The notes under the pieces are model-generated. The model saw only the letters and a program-made list of their open reading frames with translations, did not search any database and had not been told where the DNA came from. Position numbers and translations under genes: made by a program. Positions 18,117 through 26,139 of a stretch of 64,000 nucleotides of DNA are shown here, one piece after another (within the stretch, counting starts at the first letter, position 1; every line of letters begins with the position of its first letter). Source of the stretch: CAIYRG01 sp964446945 (GTDB lineage Bacteria > Pseudomonadota > Alphaproteobacteria > Micropepsales > Micropepsaceae); the NCBI GenBank assembly GCA_964446945.1, contig CAYUQO010000018.1, positions 1 to 64,000 of the forward strand, read 5' to 3'.

Positions 18117-18179
18117 ATGGACGACAGAATCGAAGTCACGCCGGTGATGAGTGCAGTGGGCGTTGAAGTGCTCGCCTGA
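18117..18179 (+). CDS. Possible 20-residue peptide with a strong ribosome site
   Basis: GGGAGGAAACG precedes an ATG that opens only 20 codons (ending VGVEVLA) before TGA. The strong Shine-Dalgarno suggests real translation, as a leader peptide or a broken small phage gene. Reading beyond the TGA in frame continues for 50 more codons without obvious conservation. Confidence 0.3.
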   Translation: MDDRIEVTPVMSAVGVEVLA

Positions 18180-18305
18180 TCTCCAGAGTTGCCCGCTGCG
18201 TCCGACCTGGTCGAGGCCACCTTCCTCGCCATGGAGCGAGCGCGGCGCGAGCCGCACCCAAACGGGCCTCAGCGGGCAGCATGAAACGAAGCTGCGGTTT
18301 TTTTT

Positions 18306-18767
18306 ATGGACAAAGAGCGTTTCGATGCATGCTTTAAACTAGCGCAATTCAGCGCCGGCCGCTGGGATGCTCGTAGAGCCTATGAATGGCGATTATCGCT
18401 CGGACTATGGGCGTTGCTGGCAGTGGCAATTCACTCGTTCCGGGTCGATTACATACCCGCTGTGCTGCCCTGGCTAATTGGGGCCGGCTATGTGTTTTGG
18501 ATCAACAATATCTGGTGGTCAAACTTCTTGGATCGCATGTTGATGAGGACATATCGAGAATACTGCACTACTCTCCTGAACGAGGACGGGGTGATTTATA
18601 CGGACAAACACAAACCAAAAATCGCAAAGTGGTTTTCAGATCATCCGAAATTCAACCGCTACTTTGGCGTATTTGCCGACTGGTCGTCTCTTTTCCAGAT
18701 GGTCGTGACCTTTGTACTTACTTACCTCGCGTACAGGTATTGTCGGATATCGCCTATAGATTATTGA
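18306..18767 (+). CDS. Small membrane protein of element 1
   Basis: A 153-residue protein. Hydrophobic segments occur at residues about 31-47 (LSLGLWALLAVAIHSF), 49-66 (YIPAVLPWLIGAGYVFW) and 127-146 (LFQMVVTFVLTYLAYRY), with a charged cytoplasmic or periplasmic stretch (YTDKHKPKIAKWFSDHPKF) between. No known family. Its context among cargo genes is compatible with a superinfection or membrane-effector role, which is speculation. A T-run directly precedes the ATG. Confidence 0.55.
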   Translation: MDKERFDACFKLAQFSAGRWDARRAYEWRLSLGLWALLAVAIHSFRVDYIPAVLPWLIGAGYVFWINNIWWSNFLDRMLMRTYREYCTTLLNEDGVIYTDKHKPKIAKWFSDHPKFNRYFGVFADWSSLFQMVVTFVLTYLAYRYCRISPIDY

Positions 18768-18933
18768 ACCGACGCATTACGTTGTATGGGACGGATTCCT
18801 GCGTGACGTGCCATTGACGGTAGCCGCCGCCGAATTCTACTGATGGACCCAGCGCTGATCATGGGTTTGGGGCTATAATCCGCAAGAACTGTGCAGATCG
18901 ATACGCGAATCACGCGAATCGGGGAGGGCTCTT

Positions 18934-19575
18934 GTGGGGCTGGTGGTTACGGTCGTAATTGGCGCGCTGGCGCTCTATTTCCTGCCCGCGATCATCGCCA
19001 GCAGCCGACGGGCGACGCATGGCGGCGCGATTTTCCTGATCGACATATTTCTTGGCTGGACCGTAATCGGGTGGTTTGGCGCGCTGGTCTGGGCGTGTAC
19101 GGATGAACCCGAAGTCACGCCGGGTCAGGTGCGCTACCCGTGCCCATTCTGCGCCGAGCCGATCTTGCGGGCCGCCAAAGTCTGTCCACACTGCCGATCG
19201 ACGATCACGGAGCCGACGCCGGCGCAAAGAGCCGGTAGCTCCGCCTTCCCGGTCGAACACAGTTCTCCGGCGCGCGAAGGCGGAAAGGGCGAGTTCGTTT
19301 TCGCTGTTTTGCTGGCTGCGGCATTGCTCGCCGCCGGTGCCGGCGCATTGGCATATGGCTTTTATTCCACGGGGCATTTTGGCGCGCGGACGGTCACCGG
19401 TGCCGAGGTGCTCCACGACAGCCAGGTGGAGGGGGACGCGGCCGGGAAAATCACGCGCGCCGGCTATTCCTGCGATAAGCCGGAGGTCTGGAGGTTCGGC
19501 AATGGAATGCTGCGCGTCTTCTGCGGCGATCAGTCGTTCAAGGTTGACGGCGCTGAAGTAACGCCCTGGGAGTGA
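18934..19575 (+). CDS. Superinfection-immunity-like membrane domain fused to a zinc ribbon
   Basis: A 213-residue protein from a GTG start (GGAGGG lies 6 bp upstream). Residues 1-55 read like the Imm_superinfect family: ALYFLPAIIASSRR and IFLIDIFLGWTVIGWFGALVWA. Residues about 66-90 hold two zinc-binding pairs, CPFC and CPHC. A third membrane helix follows (about 125-145, VFAVLLAAALLAAGAGALA), then a short exported or cytoplasmic domain with two cysteines (YSCDKPEVW, LRVFCGDQSF). The T4 Imm prototype blocks DNA entry of superinfecting phage; a similar role is plausible here but unproven. Confidence 0.68.
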   Translation: MGLVVTVVIGALALYFLPAIIASSRRATHGGAIFLIDIFLGWTVIGWFGALVWACTDEPEVTPGQVRYPCPFCAEPILRAAKVCPHCRSTITEPTPAQRAGSSAFPVEHSSPAREGGKGEFVFAVLLAAALLAAGAGALAYGFYSTGHFGARTVTGAEVLHDSQVEGDAAGKITRAGYSCDKPEVWRFGNGMLRVFCGDQSFKVDGAEVTPWE

Positions 19576-19597
19576 CCTACGATGACAACAGACGATT

Positions 19598-19819
19598 TCA
19601 GCGACGCCACACCTGCTTGAATTCTTGATCGAACCACATTTCCGCATCGTAATCTGAACCCGTGGTCGAACGGAAATCGAGGTAAAGCGAGTATCCGTTC
19701 GCGTGAAGCCATGATTTGAACTGGGTGAAGCTCGGGTGCTCTCGTTCGTCGGGCGAGAGCGTTTCTGCCCATTGCCAGCATAGGGAACGGATCGCTGGTT
19801 CTACTTCGGATTTTTTCAT
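19598..19819 (-). CDS. Small hypothetical protein
   Basis: A 73-residue, acidic, Trp-rich protein (CWQWAETLSPDEREHPSFTQFKSWL and EMWFDQEFKQVWRR). No recognised domain. The ATG at MKKSEVEP is chosen because the upstream extension reads through a terminator hairpin. Part of the accessory region. Confidence 0.5.
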   Translation of the reverse strand: MKKSEVEPAIRSLCWQWAETLSPDEREHPSFTQFKSWLHANGYSLYLDFRSTTGSDYDAEMWFDQEFKQVWRR

Positions 19820-19850
19820 TGTCTCATCAGTCCCACTCTGCGGAAAGCAA

Positions 19851-19870
19851 AGCCCGGCCGAAGCCGGGCT
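19851..19870 (-). terminator. Rho-independent terminator, minus strand
   Basis: AGCCCGGC and GCCGGGCT form an 8-bp stem with loop CGAA (TTCG on the minus strand, a stable tetraloop), followed on the minus strand by TTGCTTT. It closes the short gene at 19895-20149. Confidence 0.65.
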
Positions 19871-19894
19871 CCCCAAGTCAGAATCCACGATTGG

Positions 19895-20149
19895 CTATGA
19901 CCGCCGCTTTTTATGCGGGGTGGAGCGTTTCGCCTGGCTGCGGCATGCCGGACTCGTTTGGCGCTGTTCGAGATCGGTGACTGCTCTGTCGAGCGTATGC
20001 GCCAATACATAGAGAGCATCGCTGTACATTTCTTCTAGCCCTTCCGAATTGGCGATCACGCGAAGGGCGGACGCGCAGCGGTCGATGTCAAAAATCGTGT
20101 TTTCAACATCAATGCGGTCGCTACTGCTGGATGATCCAAGCTGTGGCAT
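19895..20149 (-). CDS. Small hypothetical protein
   Basis: An 84-residue protein preceded by a near-perfect ribosome site (AAAGGAG, 6 bp spacing). The middle is helical (CASALRVIANSEGLEEMYSDALYVLAHTLDRAV) and the end basic (STPHKKRRS). It could bind nucleic acid or a phage partner; no family recognised. It is divergent from the RHH gene. Confidence 0.6.
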   Translation of the reverse strand: MPQLGSSSSSDRIDVENTIFDIDRCASALRVIANSEGLEEMYSDALYVLAHTLDRAVTDLEQRQTSPACRSQAKRSTPHKKRRS

Positions 20150-20214
20150 TCGTCACTCCTTTCGGGTTATGGCCGGAGCGGAAGTGACTCGGCTTCCCTC
20201 GTGCCTGAGATTTT

Positions 20215-20258
20215 GGTAGACCGAAATTCATGGCGAAGTCAATAAAGGTAGACCAAAA
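20215..20258 (+). promoter_or_regulatory. Direct repeat GGTAGACC(G/A)AAA at the start of the RHH gene
   Basis: GGTAGACCGAAA and GGTAGACCAAAA are 32 bp apart, about three helical turns, one on each side of the start codon. RHH proteins often bind short direct repeats in their own promoter, so this is a candidate autoregulatory site. Confidence 0.35.
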
Positions 20259-20553
20259 AAGAGGCCGCGGCCGCCCTGCCACAGGGCGGGGTGTCATGCT
20301 CTCCGCACGCCTGCCGCAGCCCACCGCAGACGCAGTTGAGGCTTGGGCGATTGCTCACGACACGACGCGCTCTGATGCTATCCGCCGGCTGGTCGAACTT
20401 GGCCTTGCATCATCGAGCAGTCAGAGCGATCGGCGACTGGACGAGGCTCTTGCGAATACATTCCCTGCATCCGACCCGATAGAAGCGGAAGAGCCAGGTA
20501 CGGGTGCGCGTCGTGCCAGGACGGCAGTGAATCGGGCCCGGCGTCGAAAATGA
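20230..20553 (+). CDS. Ribbon-helix-helix (CopG/Arc-like) protein
   Basis: A 107-residue protein. A basic AT-hook-like N-terminus (KRGRGRPATGRG) is followed by the RHH segment VMLSARLPQPTADAVEAWAIAHDTTRSDAIRRLVELGL at residues about 22-59. The C-terminus is disordered and ends in basic residues. Predicted DNA-binding repressor or antitoxin-like protein. It overlaps the next gene by 4 bp (ATGA), so the two are translationally coupled. Confidence 0.75.
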   Translation: MAKSIKVDQKRGRGRPATGRGVMLSARLPQPTADAVEAWAIAHDTTRSDAIRRLVELGLASSSSQSDRRLDEALANTFPASDPIEAEEPGTGARRARTAVNRARRRK

Positions 20554-21140
20554 ACGCGCTATGGGCGTGGATCACTGACCATGCCACTGTTTTATCCGCG
20601 GTCCTTTCTGCGATTTCGGCACTCATAGTCGCAGTTTTCACCGGCTGTCTTTTTTGGGCCACGAGTCGTCAGGGCAAACTACTCAGGCGATCAATCGATC
20701 TGTCGCGCGACGAATTTCAAGCCACGCACCGGCCTAAGATCATCATCCGCGAAGTCTTTTGGGATCCCGAGAAGCGCGGGAATATCAGTGTCGCGCTAGT
20801 GAATTGTGGCACCAGAGACGCCGAAATAAAGGAGCTGGTGACGGAATTTGGCCGAACCGATGAGCGGCCGATCATGCCAGCCGGCGCAAACGTGACAAAA
20901 CCGTGGGTGTTACAGCGCGGCGCGTTTGAAGCGATCTCGCTACCCATAGGTGAACAGAACCATATCCTGATGACAGCATTCGAGGATGGCCGTGACGTGC
21001 TCAATGTCACGTTCCAAGGGCTGTTGATTTATTCCGATGACCGAGGGACCCTTTATCGCTCAGTTTTCAAGCGGATCTGCCGCAAGGGCTCGCAAGTTTT
21101 CGTCCAGACCGAAAATCCCGATGACGAATACAGTGATTAG
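20550..21140 (+). CDS. Membrane-anchored hypothetical protein coupled to the RHH gene
   Basis: A 196-residue protein. One membrane helix sits at residues about 13-40 (VLSAVLSAISALIVAVFTGCLFWATS), followed by a coiled-coil linker and a mainly beta domain (about 60-185). The beta domain carries PKIIIREVFWDPEKRGNISVALVNCGTRDAEIKE, a layout common in small phage and bacterial proteins of unknown function. The ATGA overlap with the RHH gene suggests a two-gene module; with an RHH protein upstream a toxin-antitoxin role is conceivable but unsupported. Confidence 0.55.
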   Translation: MNALWAWITDHATVLSAVLSAISALIVAVFTGCLFWATSRQGKLLRRSIDLSRDEFQATHRPKIIIREVFWDPEKRGNISVALVNCGTRDAEIKELVTEFGRTDERPIMPAGANVTKPWVLQRGAFEAISLPIGEQNHILMTAFEDGRDVLNVTFQGLLIYSDDRGTLYRSVFKRICRKGSQVFVQTENPDDEYSD

Positions 21141-21195
21141 ACTGTGACTCAGGACGCGATCTCCCGGCCCGCGACTGCGCAATGCGGCCCGTGGG

Positions 21196-21480
21196 TCAGT
21201 GCGCGGAGCTCTGCGGCATTCGTACCAGGGCCTGTTTTTCGTGTTCCAGGACGAGTGCTAAGGCAGTTTCCACGTCTGCCCAAGCTCGTATTTCGCCGTC
21301 GGTTACGTGCGGAAAGTCATGAAAGGCTCTCGCCACTCGTAAAAATGTATCGCGATCCGCTTCGCTGAGTTCGCGCCGATCGACAGCGAGAGCGAGCGTC
21401 TTGATATCCGGGGATAACGCAGTCAGTTCCGCCAGTGAGAGCGACCGGATTTGGTTTCGCTTTATGTTCCAGAATTCCAC
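21196..21480 (-). CDS. Hypothetical phage-type protein
   Basis: A 94-residue acidic helical protein starting at GTG, with AAGGAG 5 bp upstream. It contains LSLAELTALSPDIKTLALAVDRRELSEADRDTFLRVARAF. Last gene of the minus-strand phage operon. No family recognised. Confidence 0.5.
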   Translation of the reverse strand: MEFWNIKRNQIRSLSLAELTALSPDIKTLALAVDRRELSEADRDTFLRVARAFHDFPHVTDGEIRAWADVETALALVLEHEKQALVRMPQSSAH

Positions 21481-21710
21481 AATGGCTCCTTCAGACAGAG
21501 ATGCCCGTCGCGGCTGATGTGGGCGCCCACGGGCTGTCGATTATTGAGCGTCCGACGTCGCCACCAGCCGCGACCGGAGCAACCGGGTCCGCTGACTGTC
21601 GGGGTTTTGGTCCACCGGGGCACTATCCGACTGATCCCCGCTCGCCCTCGAAGGTACAAACCGGACGAGATCTGATCGGGCCGCGGGAGTTGCACGGCCC
21701 TGCGCCCGCG

Positions 21711-22388
21711 TCATGCTAACCGCGCGGGAATTTCTGGCATCCGAGCGTCTGGATTTTCGATCAACGTTGCGAGATACGCGTTCCAAACCAGTATCGAATC
21801 GCGAACCGGGTCAGTACCGCCGACGCGTTGAGGCTCTGACCAATTCAGGGCTTTGAAAACCTCAGATGGCAAGGTGATCGGCCGGTTTAGCGTGGTGTCC
21901 CAGATACGGCCGATTCCGAGCAGACGAAATTGCAAGCGATGGGCGTGCTCCAGGGCGGAAATCATTTCCTTTGCTATTGTTCGAGCCTCGTCGGTCATCA
22001 CCGCAATCGCTGTCGAGCGCACTAGGGCAGTCGTAGCGGCGTGCTTTGTTTTGGCGGCAGATAGTTCCGACGACAACGAGTCCACGGCCGCGCGGGCCGC
22101 CTCGCAGCGCTCTTCGGCCTGAATTTCATCAAAACGCCAACTCTCGCTATCCGGGGCCATGATCGCGACATCGTCAACGGTGCCGCGCGCCCAATTTTTG
22201 ATTCGCTCAACTGGTGCGCGCTTCAGTTCAGCAGCGCGATTGCGAACCTCAATGAGATTCTTTCTTTCATCCTCCAGGTATCCGCGCGCGCGACCAATCG
22301 CCTGCTCGAGTCCCGCGATAGTTGCCGCCGCCTCATTCTGCGCCTCGATTGCTTCACGCAGTTCTTCACGTAACCGCTGGTTCTCCAT
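21711..22388 (-). CDS. Coiled-coil phage protein
   Basis: A 225-residue protein. Residues 1-60 are a long coiled coil (NQRLREELREAIEAQNEAAATIAGLEQ) and residues about 85-130 a second helical segment. The C-terminal half is globular (LLGIGRIWDTTLNRPITLP). The start is fixed by TAAGGAG, in which the hub gene's stop codon forms part of the ribosome site, 6 bp before the ATG. Possibly a scaffold or tail-associated protein; not identifiable. Confidence 0.55.
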   Translation of the reverse strand: MENQRLREELREAIEAQNEAAATIAGLEQAIGRARGYLEDERKNLIEVRNRAAELKRAPVERIKNWARGTVDDVAIMAPDSESWRFDEIQAEERCEAARAAVDSLSSELSAAKTKHAATTALVRSTAIAVMTDEARTIAKEMISALEHAHRLQFRLLGIGRIWDTTLNRPITLPSEVFKALNWSEPQRVGGTDPVRDSILVWNAYLATLIENPDARMPEIPARLA

Positions 22389-22398
22389 TGATTGCTCC

Positions 22399-23340
22399 TT
22401 AGCCATAGGGAAACACCGCACTGTCCGGTGGCGCGGCCGGGTTCACGGCGAGACAGGTCAGATGCGAATACCAATCGTTCCCACGGGTATCGCCTTCATG
22501 TTCGACCACATAGATGCGGTAGAGGCCGTCGCGCGACAGATCGGCGAGAAGATTGATCGCCGTGTAATCGATGTTTATTTCGGCCTGCTGGATCGACTTG
22601 TTGTCGATCTTGACCAAGCCACCAATCCGAAACGCCGGATTGATGAGCGCTTCGACCCTGATCCCGTTGTCGGTCTGCTCCGGCAGTCCGATCATGCCGG
22701 TTTTCGCAGTCAGTACGATGGCATCCGACGCTTGGCCGATATAGCCGGTCAAAGGAACAAGCTGCGATTTGCCCTGTTGGATACTCCATGTCGCATTGGC
22801 AGTCGCCGACAGGTCATCGAACGCGTCACGTGCCATGCCGAACATGACTTTGCCGCGCGGAAGCACTCCGCCTGCGGCATCGAGATCATTCGGACGGTAC
22901 CCGGGATCGATGCCGTGTTTTTTCAGTTCTTCATCAACTGCTGCGATTCGTTGGCCCAAAGTTGAGCCGGCCGCCAGCGTCTTATTCATGACCGCTTTGG
23001 TGAACCCAAGATCACCGTCCGCCGCGAGTATGTCGACATAGGTGTCAGTCGGGTTCACACGACCGATCCGCACCTGTTTGATCGTGCCGTCGAAAATCGT
23101 GCCGATATTGTCATACCCGGCCTGCAGCACCACCCGGTTGAATTCGCCCTTGATCTTGTGCGCGGTGTCTTTCGATCCCTTCGAGCCATCGGAGAGATTG
23201 AACACACGGACCCGCAGGATATTGGGCTGGTTGACGTCCGCCGCTTCGGTTCGAAACGTGAAATGCATCTGCGATAGGTCGATGCCCTTGCTGTTGTTGG
23301 CAACGATCAGCGAGACTTGGCGCTTGAATTGCTGCGTCAT
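22399..23340 (-). CDS. Putative phage baseplate hub-like protein
   Basis: A 313-residue, beta-rich protein with no signal peptide. It reads like phage hub or late-control proteins: repeated short beta segments (VRVFNLSDGSKGSKDTAH, VVLQAGYDNIGTIFDGTIKQVRIGR), then a central helical part (TLGQRIAAVDEELKKHGI) and a C-terminal beta region with LVKIDNKSIQQAEINIDYTA. Such proteins form the central baseplate trimer in contractile or siphovirus tails. The call is by pattern, not by a named motif. It is downstream of terL and one more gene in the same direction. Confidence 0.5.
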   Translation of the reverse strand: MTQQFKRQVSLIVANNSKGIDLSQMHFTFRTEAADVNQPNILRVRVFNLSDGSKGSKDTAHKIKGEFNRVVLQAGYDNIGTIFDGTIKQVRIGRVNPTDTYVDILAADGDLGFTKAVMNKTLAAGSTLGQRIAAVDEELKKHGIDPGYRPNDLDAAGGVLPRGKVMFGMARDAFDDLSATANATWSIQQGKSQLVPLTGYIGQASDAIVLTAKTGMIGLPEQTDNGIRVEALINPAFRIGGLVKIDNKSIQQAEINIDYTAINLLADLSRDGLYRIYVVEHEGDTRGNDWYSHLTCLAVNPAAPPDSAVFPYG

Positions 23341-23362
23341 GACTCGGGCTGCCTTGCGATTC

Positions 23363-23854
23363 CTACCGGTTCGCCCAGAATTCCGCGTTGCGACGGTTCA
23401 TTGCCGCAAGCTCGCGCGGCCGCGCGTCATGGGTCAGATCGGTCCGGACCACATCGGCGAATTCTCCGCCCAGCATGTAAATTTCGAGTACGCCACCGAG
23501 ACGTTCTGCGACGAAATCGTCACCATGAAACGCAGCAACCAGGCGCCTCTCCGTTTGCGTCGTTGAGCCGGTGCCGTAGAACTGGCGATTGCGTTCGTTG
23601 ATCGCCTGCAAATCCGCCGGCGCTTCACCGCTGTCCCTGCGGCCGGTCAAATCGTCAGCATAAACACGAAGCTCAGAACCTTGGACCTCAGCCACATATT
23701 CAGGTCCGGAAAATGTCGCTACACGCCGCTTGCTCAGAACGTCGTCGCGGATTTTCGCATCGTGTGTTTTCACTTTTGCAGCTCCTTTGCTGTCGTGTGT
23801 GCCGCGACCGCCGAAGGTCAGCGGAATGGGTTGTGTGTGGCCTCTCATCTTCAT
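23363..23854 (-). CDS. Hypothetical phage protein with an internal repeat
   Basis: A 163-residue protein. Two related segments are visible: RRVATFSGPEYVAEVQGSE...AINERNRQFYG (about 43-92) and RRLVAAFHGDDFVAERLGG...AMNRRNAEFWA (about 103-161). They share the order basic-hydrophobic start, short beta strands, and an ending (A)(I/M)N(E/R)RN-x-(Q/E)F(Y/W). This suggests a duplicated small domain. It lies 13 bp after terL and has GAGAGG upstream. Function unknown. Confidence 0.55.
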   Translation of the reverse strand: MKMRGHTQPIPLTFGGRGTHDSKGAAKVKTHDAKIRDDVLSKRRVATFSGPEYVAEVQGSELRVYADDLTGRRDSGEAPADLQAINERNRQFYGTGSTTQTERRLVAAFHGDDFVAERLGGVLEIYMLGGEFADVVRTDLTHDARPRELAAMNRRNAEFWANR

Positions 23855-23867
23855 GCGTCTTTTCCTC

Positions 23868-25424
23868 TCAATCGGCGCCGAGCCGTGCCCATATTTGGGC
23901 CGGGCTCATTTTGCCTGCCACATTCACCAGTGCGCCCGCCGCCGCATTGATCAGATCCTCATGGCCACCGCGCGGTGCGTCCACAAACTCGCGGCCGGAG
24001 CGCGCGAGACGGCGCTCCAAGCTGCATAGCTGGGTCAACATTCTGGTATGGTCCAATAGTTCAACCCTGCCTGCGTTGATCAGCGGGACGAGCTCCAAAT
24101 AAATTTGAGACCGGGTTCGCTCGCTCTTCACCACGGTAATGCCGTGCTCGCGGAACCGCTCGGCAACCCATTCGGCGGCGTAAGAGTCGGACGTCACCGA
24201 ATGAAGTCCCCACCTGCGCAGGAAATCAGCGACAGTCTGGCAAGCGGCGTCCGGCGAGAACGGCGGTCGTATTTCAATGACCGCGTCCAAAATACCCTTT
24301 CCGTCTGCGGATCGATGAGCAACAGCTGCCGTAAATGAATCGAGCCGGCCACCACTTGGATCACAGAAGCCGAACGGGCCGATGCCCGCCACGGGTACCA
24401 ATTCGAGACGGCCAGGAATCGTAACAGCCTCAACCGCCGAAGAATCGATCAGCCCGGAAATGTCATCCCGGAATTCGCCCAGCCATTCGCTCCGCGCGGC
24501 CTCCGGATCGTCGGCCAGCGCCTGCTCGATGATGGCAGGATCTATTGTCGGGTTGAGCGCCAGTGATGGTGCTTTAATTACCAAAACGTCGTCACCGTCC
24601 TGCCCAAAGTGCTTTTGAAATTTGCTGTACAGCAGGCCGGACTTACGGTGGCCGGTGCTGATACCGATCACCATGCCGTCCAGCGTGGCGAGTGCAGGCC
24701 GGATTGCGCGGTAAACTTCCACATCCGGAGTGGTTGAGTTTTCATCGTGGTAAAAGGCGACCTCATCGAGGATCGCGATCAGCACCGGGCGGCCACGAAC
24801 GGCACGGAAGCTGTTTGTGGCGACGACAATATCGACGCCGTTGTCGAGCTGCATGCCGGTCTTTGTCTGCCGCATCACCATTTCATTGAGCAGCGGCACA
24901 CTCTGGAAATACCCCCGCATGTAATCGAGCACGATCTTTGCCTGATCGCGATCACAGGCGAGGCACGCCACCATCGCGCGCTCACCCGGCCGGAGCTTTT
25001 GCTGCACGCAGGCAAGTGCCGCCGAATGAGCTCCAATCTCTGAAGCCACGCTGTCTTTTCCAGATCGGCGGCCCGCGACAATCCAAAACTCGCGAACGCG
25101 CCGGCTGGGAGGATCACGCTGGGCAAGATTATGAAATGTCACGATCTCTTCAGCCGACATTTGGCCGCGCAAACCAAACGCGCCCTTCAACACTGCGCGC
25201 CATGCGTTCCAACTGTCACCGGTGAACCACGGCCCGAACAAATTCGGATCGTTCATTGTGTCGACGGGCGTAAGGGCACCGCCCGCGGCGATCGTCGCCT
25301 CGGTCACTCTGTCAAAACCTCCATCAGTGGCGTGCGCAGGCTGAATGAGACTGATCGCGAGCAGCCCGAGAGCAAGGGCCGCCCAAAATCCGAGAACCCA
25401 GCCTATGTGACTTCCCGAATTCAC
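23868..25424 (-). CDS. Phage terminase large subunit (TerL)
   Basis: A 518-residue ATPase-nuclease that drives DNA packaging. Walker A is AGRRSGKDSVASE, Walker B with the catalytic Glu is VLIAILDEVAF, and the nuclease half holds FGFCDPSGGRLDSFTAAVAH (first acidic residue), SDSYAAEWVAERF and GGHEDLINAAAGA. The GTG start overlaps the terS stop (GTGA). The first 56 residues are odd: they look like a signal peptide (VLGFWAALALGLLAISLIQPAHA). MNDPNLFGPWF at 25256 resembles the usual terminase start, and would give 462 residues. Confidence 0.88.
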   Translation of the reverse strand: MNSGSHIGWVLGFWAALALGLLAISLIQPAHATDGGFDRVTEATIAAGGALTPVDTMNDPNLFGPWFTGDSWNAWRAVLKGAFGLRGQMSAEEIVTFHNLAQRDPPSRRVREFWIVAGRRSGKDSVASEIGAHSAALACVQQKLRPGERAMVACLACDRDQAKIVLDYMRGYFQSVPLLNEMVMRQTKTGMQLDNGVDIVVATNSFRAVRGRPVLIAILDEVAFYHDENSTTPDVEVYRAIRPALATLDGMVIGISTGHRKSGLLYSKFQKHFGQDGDDVLVIKAPSLALNPTIDPAIIEQALADDPEAARSEWLGEFRDDISGLIDSSAVEAVTIPGRLELVPVAGIGPFGFCDPSGGRLDSFTAAVAHRSADGKGILDAVIEIRPPFSPDAACQTVADFLRRWGLHSVTSDSYAAEWVAERFREHGITVVKSERTRSQIYLELVPLINAGRVELLDHTRMLTQLCSLERRLARSGREFVDAPRGGHEDLINAAAGALVNVAGKMSPAQIWARLGAD

Positions 25425-25873
25425 GCGGCTTGGCCCTCGGCCGCGGCCTTTTCTGCCGCCTTTTGCGCGAGATATTCCCGCAACGCTGAGCCCGGCTTCG
25501 GTTTGTTAGGCACTACCGCGGCTTTGATTTTTTCCAGATCACGCAGTGCCCGACGCTGCGTATTGACCAACACGCAATAAGTCACGTGGTCGATTGCCTG
25601 CCCAGCGCTGCGCTGCGCCTCCAGCAGCTCCAGTTCCACTGATGTCTGTGCGAGACGTCGCACGATCTGTTTGCCCGTCTCCGGCAATCCTGCGAAGCCT
25701 CCGGCCTCGTCCCCGAACGCGCGCACGAGATCGCGGTACCGGCGCGCGCCGGCTGAACGTCCGTCGCCGAATATTGTTAGCTTCGATCCGTTGGAGACTC
25801 TCGCGCGCGTGTTGCGCAAATCAGGCGCGACCAGCTGCGTATCTGGGGGCAACTTTTTGGTCTCAATTTCCAT
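25421..25873 (-). CDS. Terminase small subunit-like protein
   Basis: A 150-residue protein placed directly before terL with a 4-bp overlap, the usual terS-terL arrangement. The helical region QIVRRLAQTSVELELLEAQRSAG and the C-terminal helix suit a TerS oligomerisation and DNA-recognition protein, though sequence similarity is not obvious. The ATG (MEIETKKLPPDTQ) is chosen because AGGAAA precedes it; a longer in-frame version to 26047 lacks coding character. Confidence 0.6.
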   Translation of the reverse strand: MEIETKKLPPDTQLVAPDLRNTRARVSNGSKLTIFGDGRSAGARRYRDLVRAFGDEAGGFAGLPETGKQIVRRLAQTSVELELLEAQRSAGQAIDHVTYCVLVNTQRRALRDLEKIKAAVVPNKPKPGSALREYLAQKAAEKAAAEGQAA

Positions 25874-26139
25874 CGCTTTTCCTGTCACCGGTCTGCGTGA
25901 CCGTTCCCGCGAGAAATGATTCCCGACGCAACCGTTTGCAAGCATTTCAAATTTTTGCGCCGTTACGATCCGTTCGTATCCGTTGCCACCATGACTGCCA
26001 CTATCCGCCTCAGGCATCGATGACAGAATGCGCAGCGTGTCGCGCAACTGATTCGGTGCGCGTGACTGACTGCCGAATTGCGATAATCAGTACGGAGAAA
26101 AATTTACCGAAATCGGGAAATTCGTCGGTCCGCGTCTCG

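Noticed and set aside
18117..18305. A longer small protein by stop-codon read-through at 18177
   Set aside because: The frame after TGA has no conserved features and runs through a T-run; plain termination is more likely.
25874..26047. N-terminal extension of the TerS-like protein
   Set aside because: The extra 58 residues have mixed composition and no ribosome site, whereas AGGAAA precedes the internal ATG.
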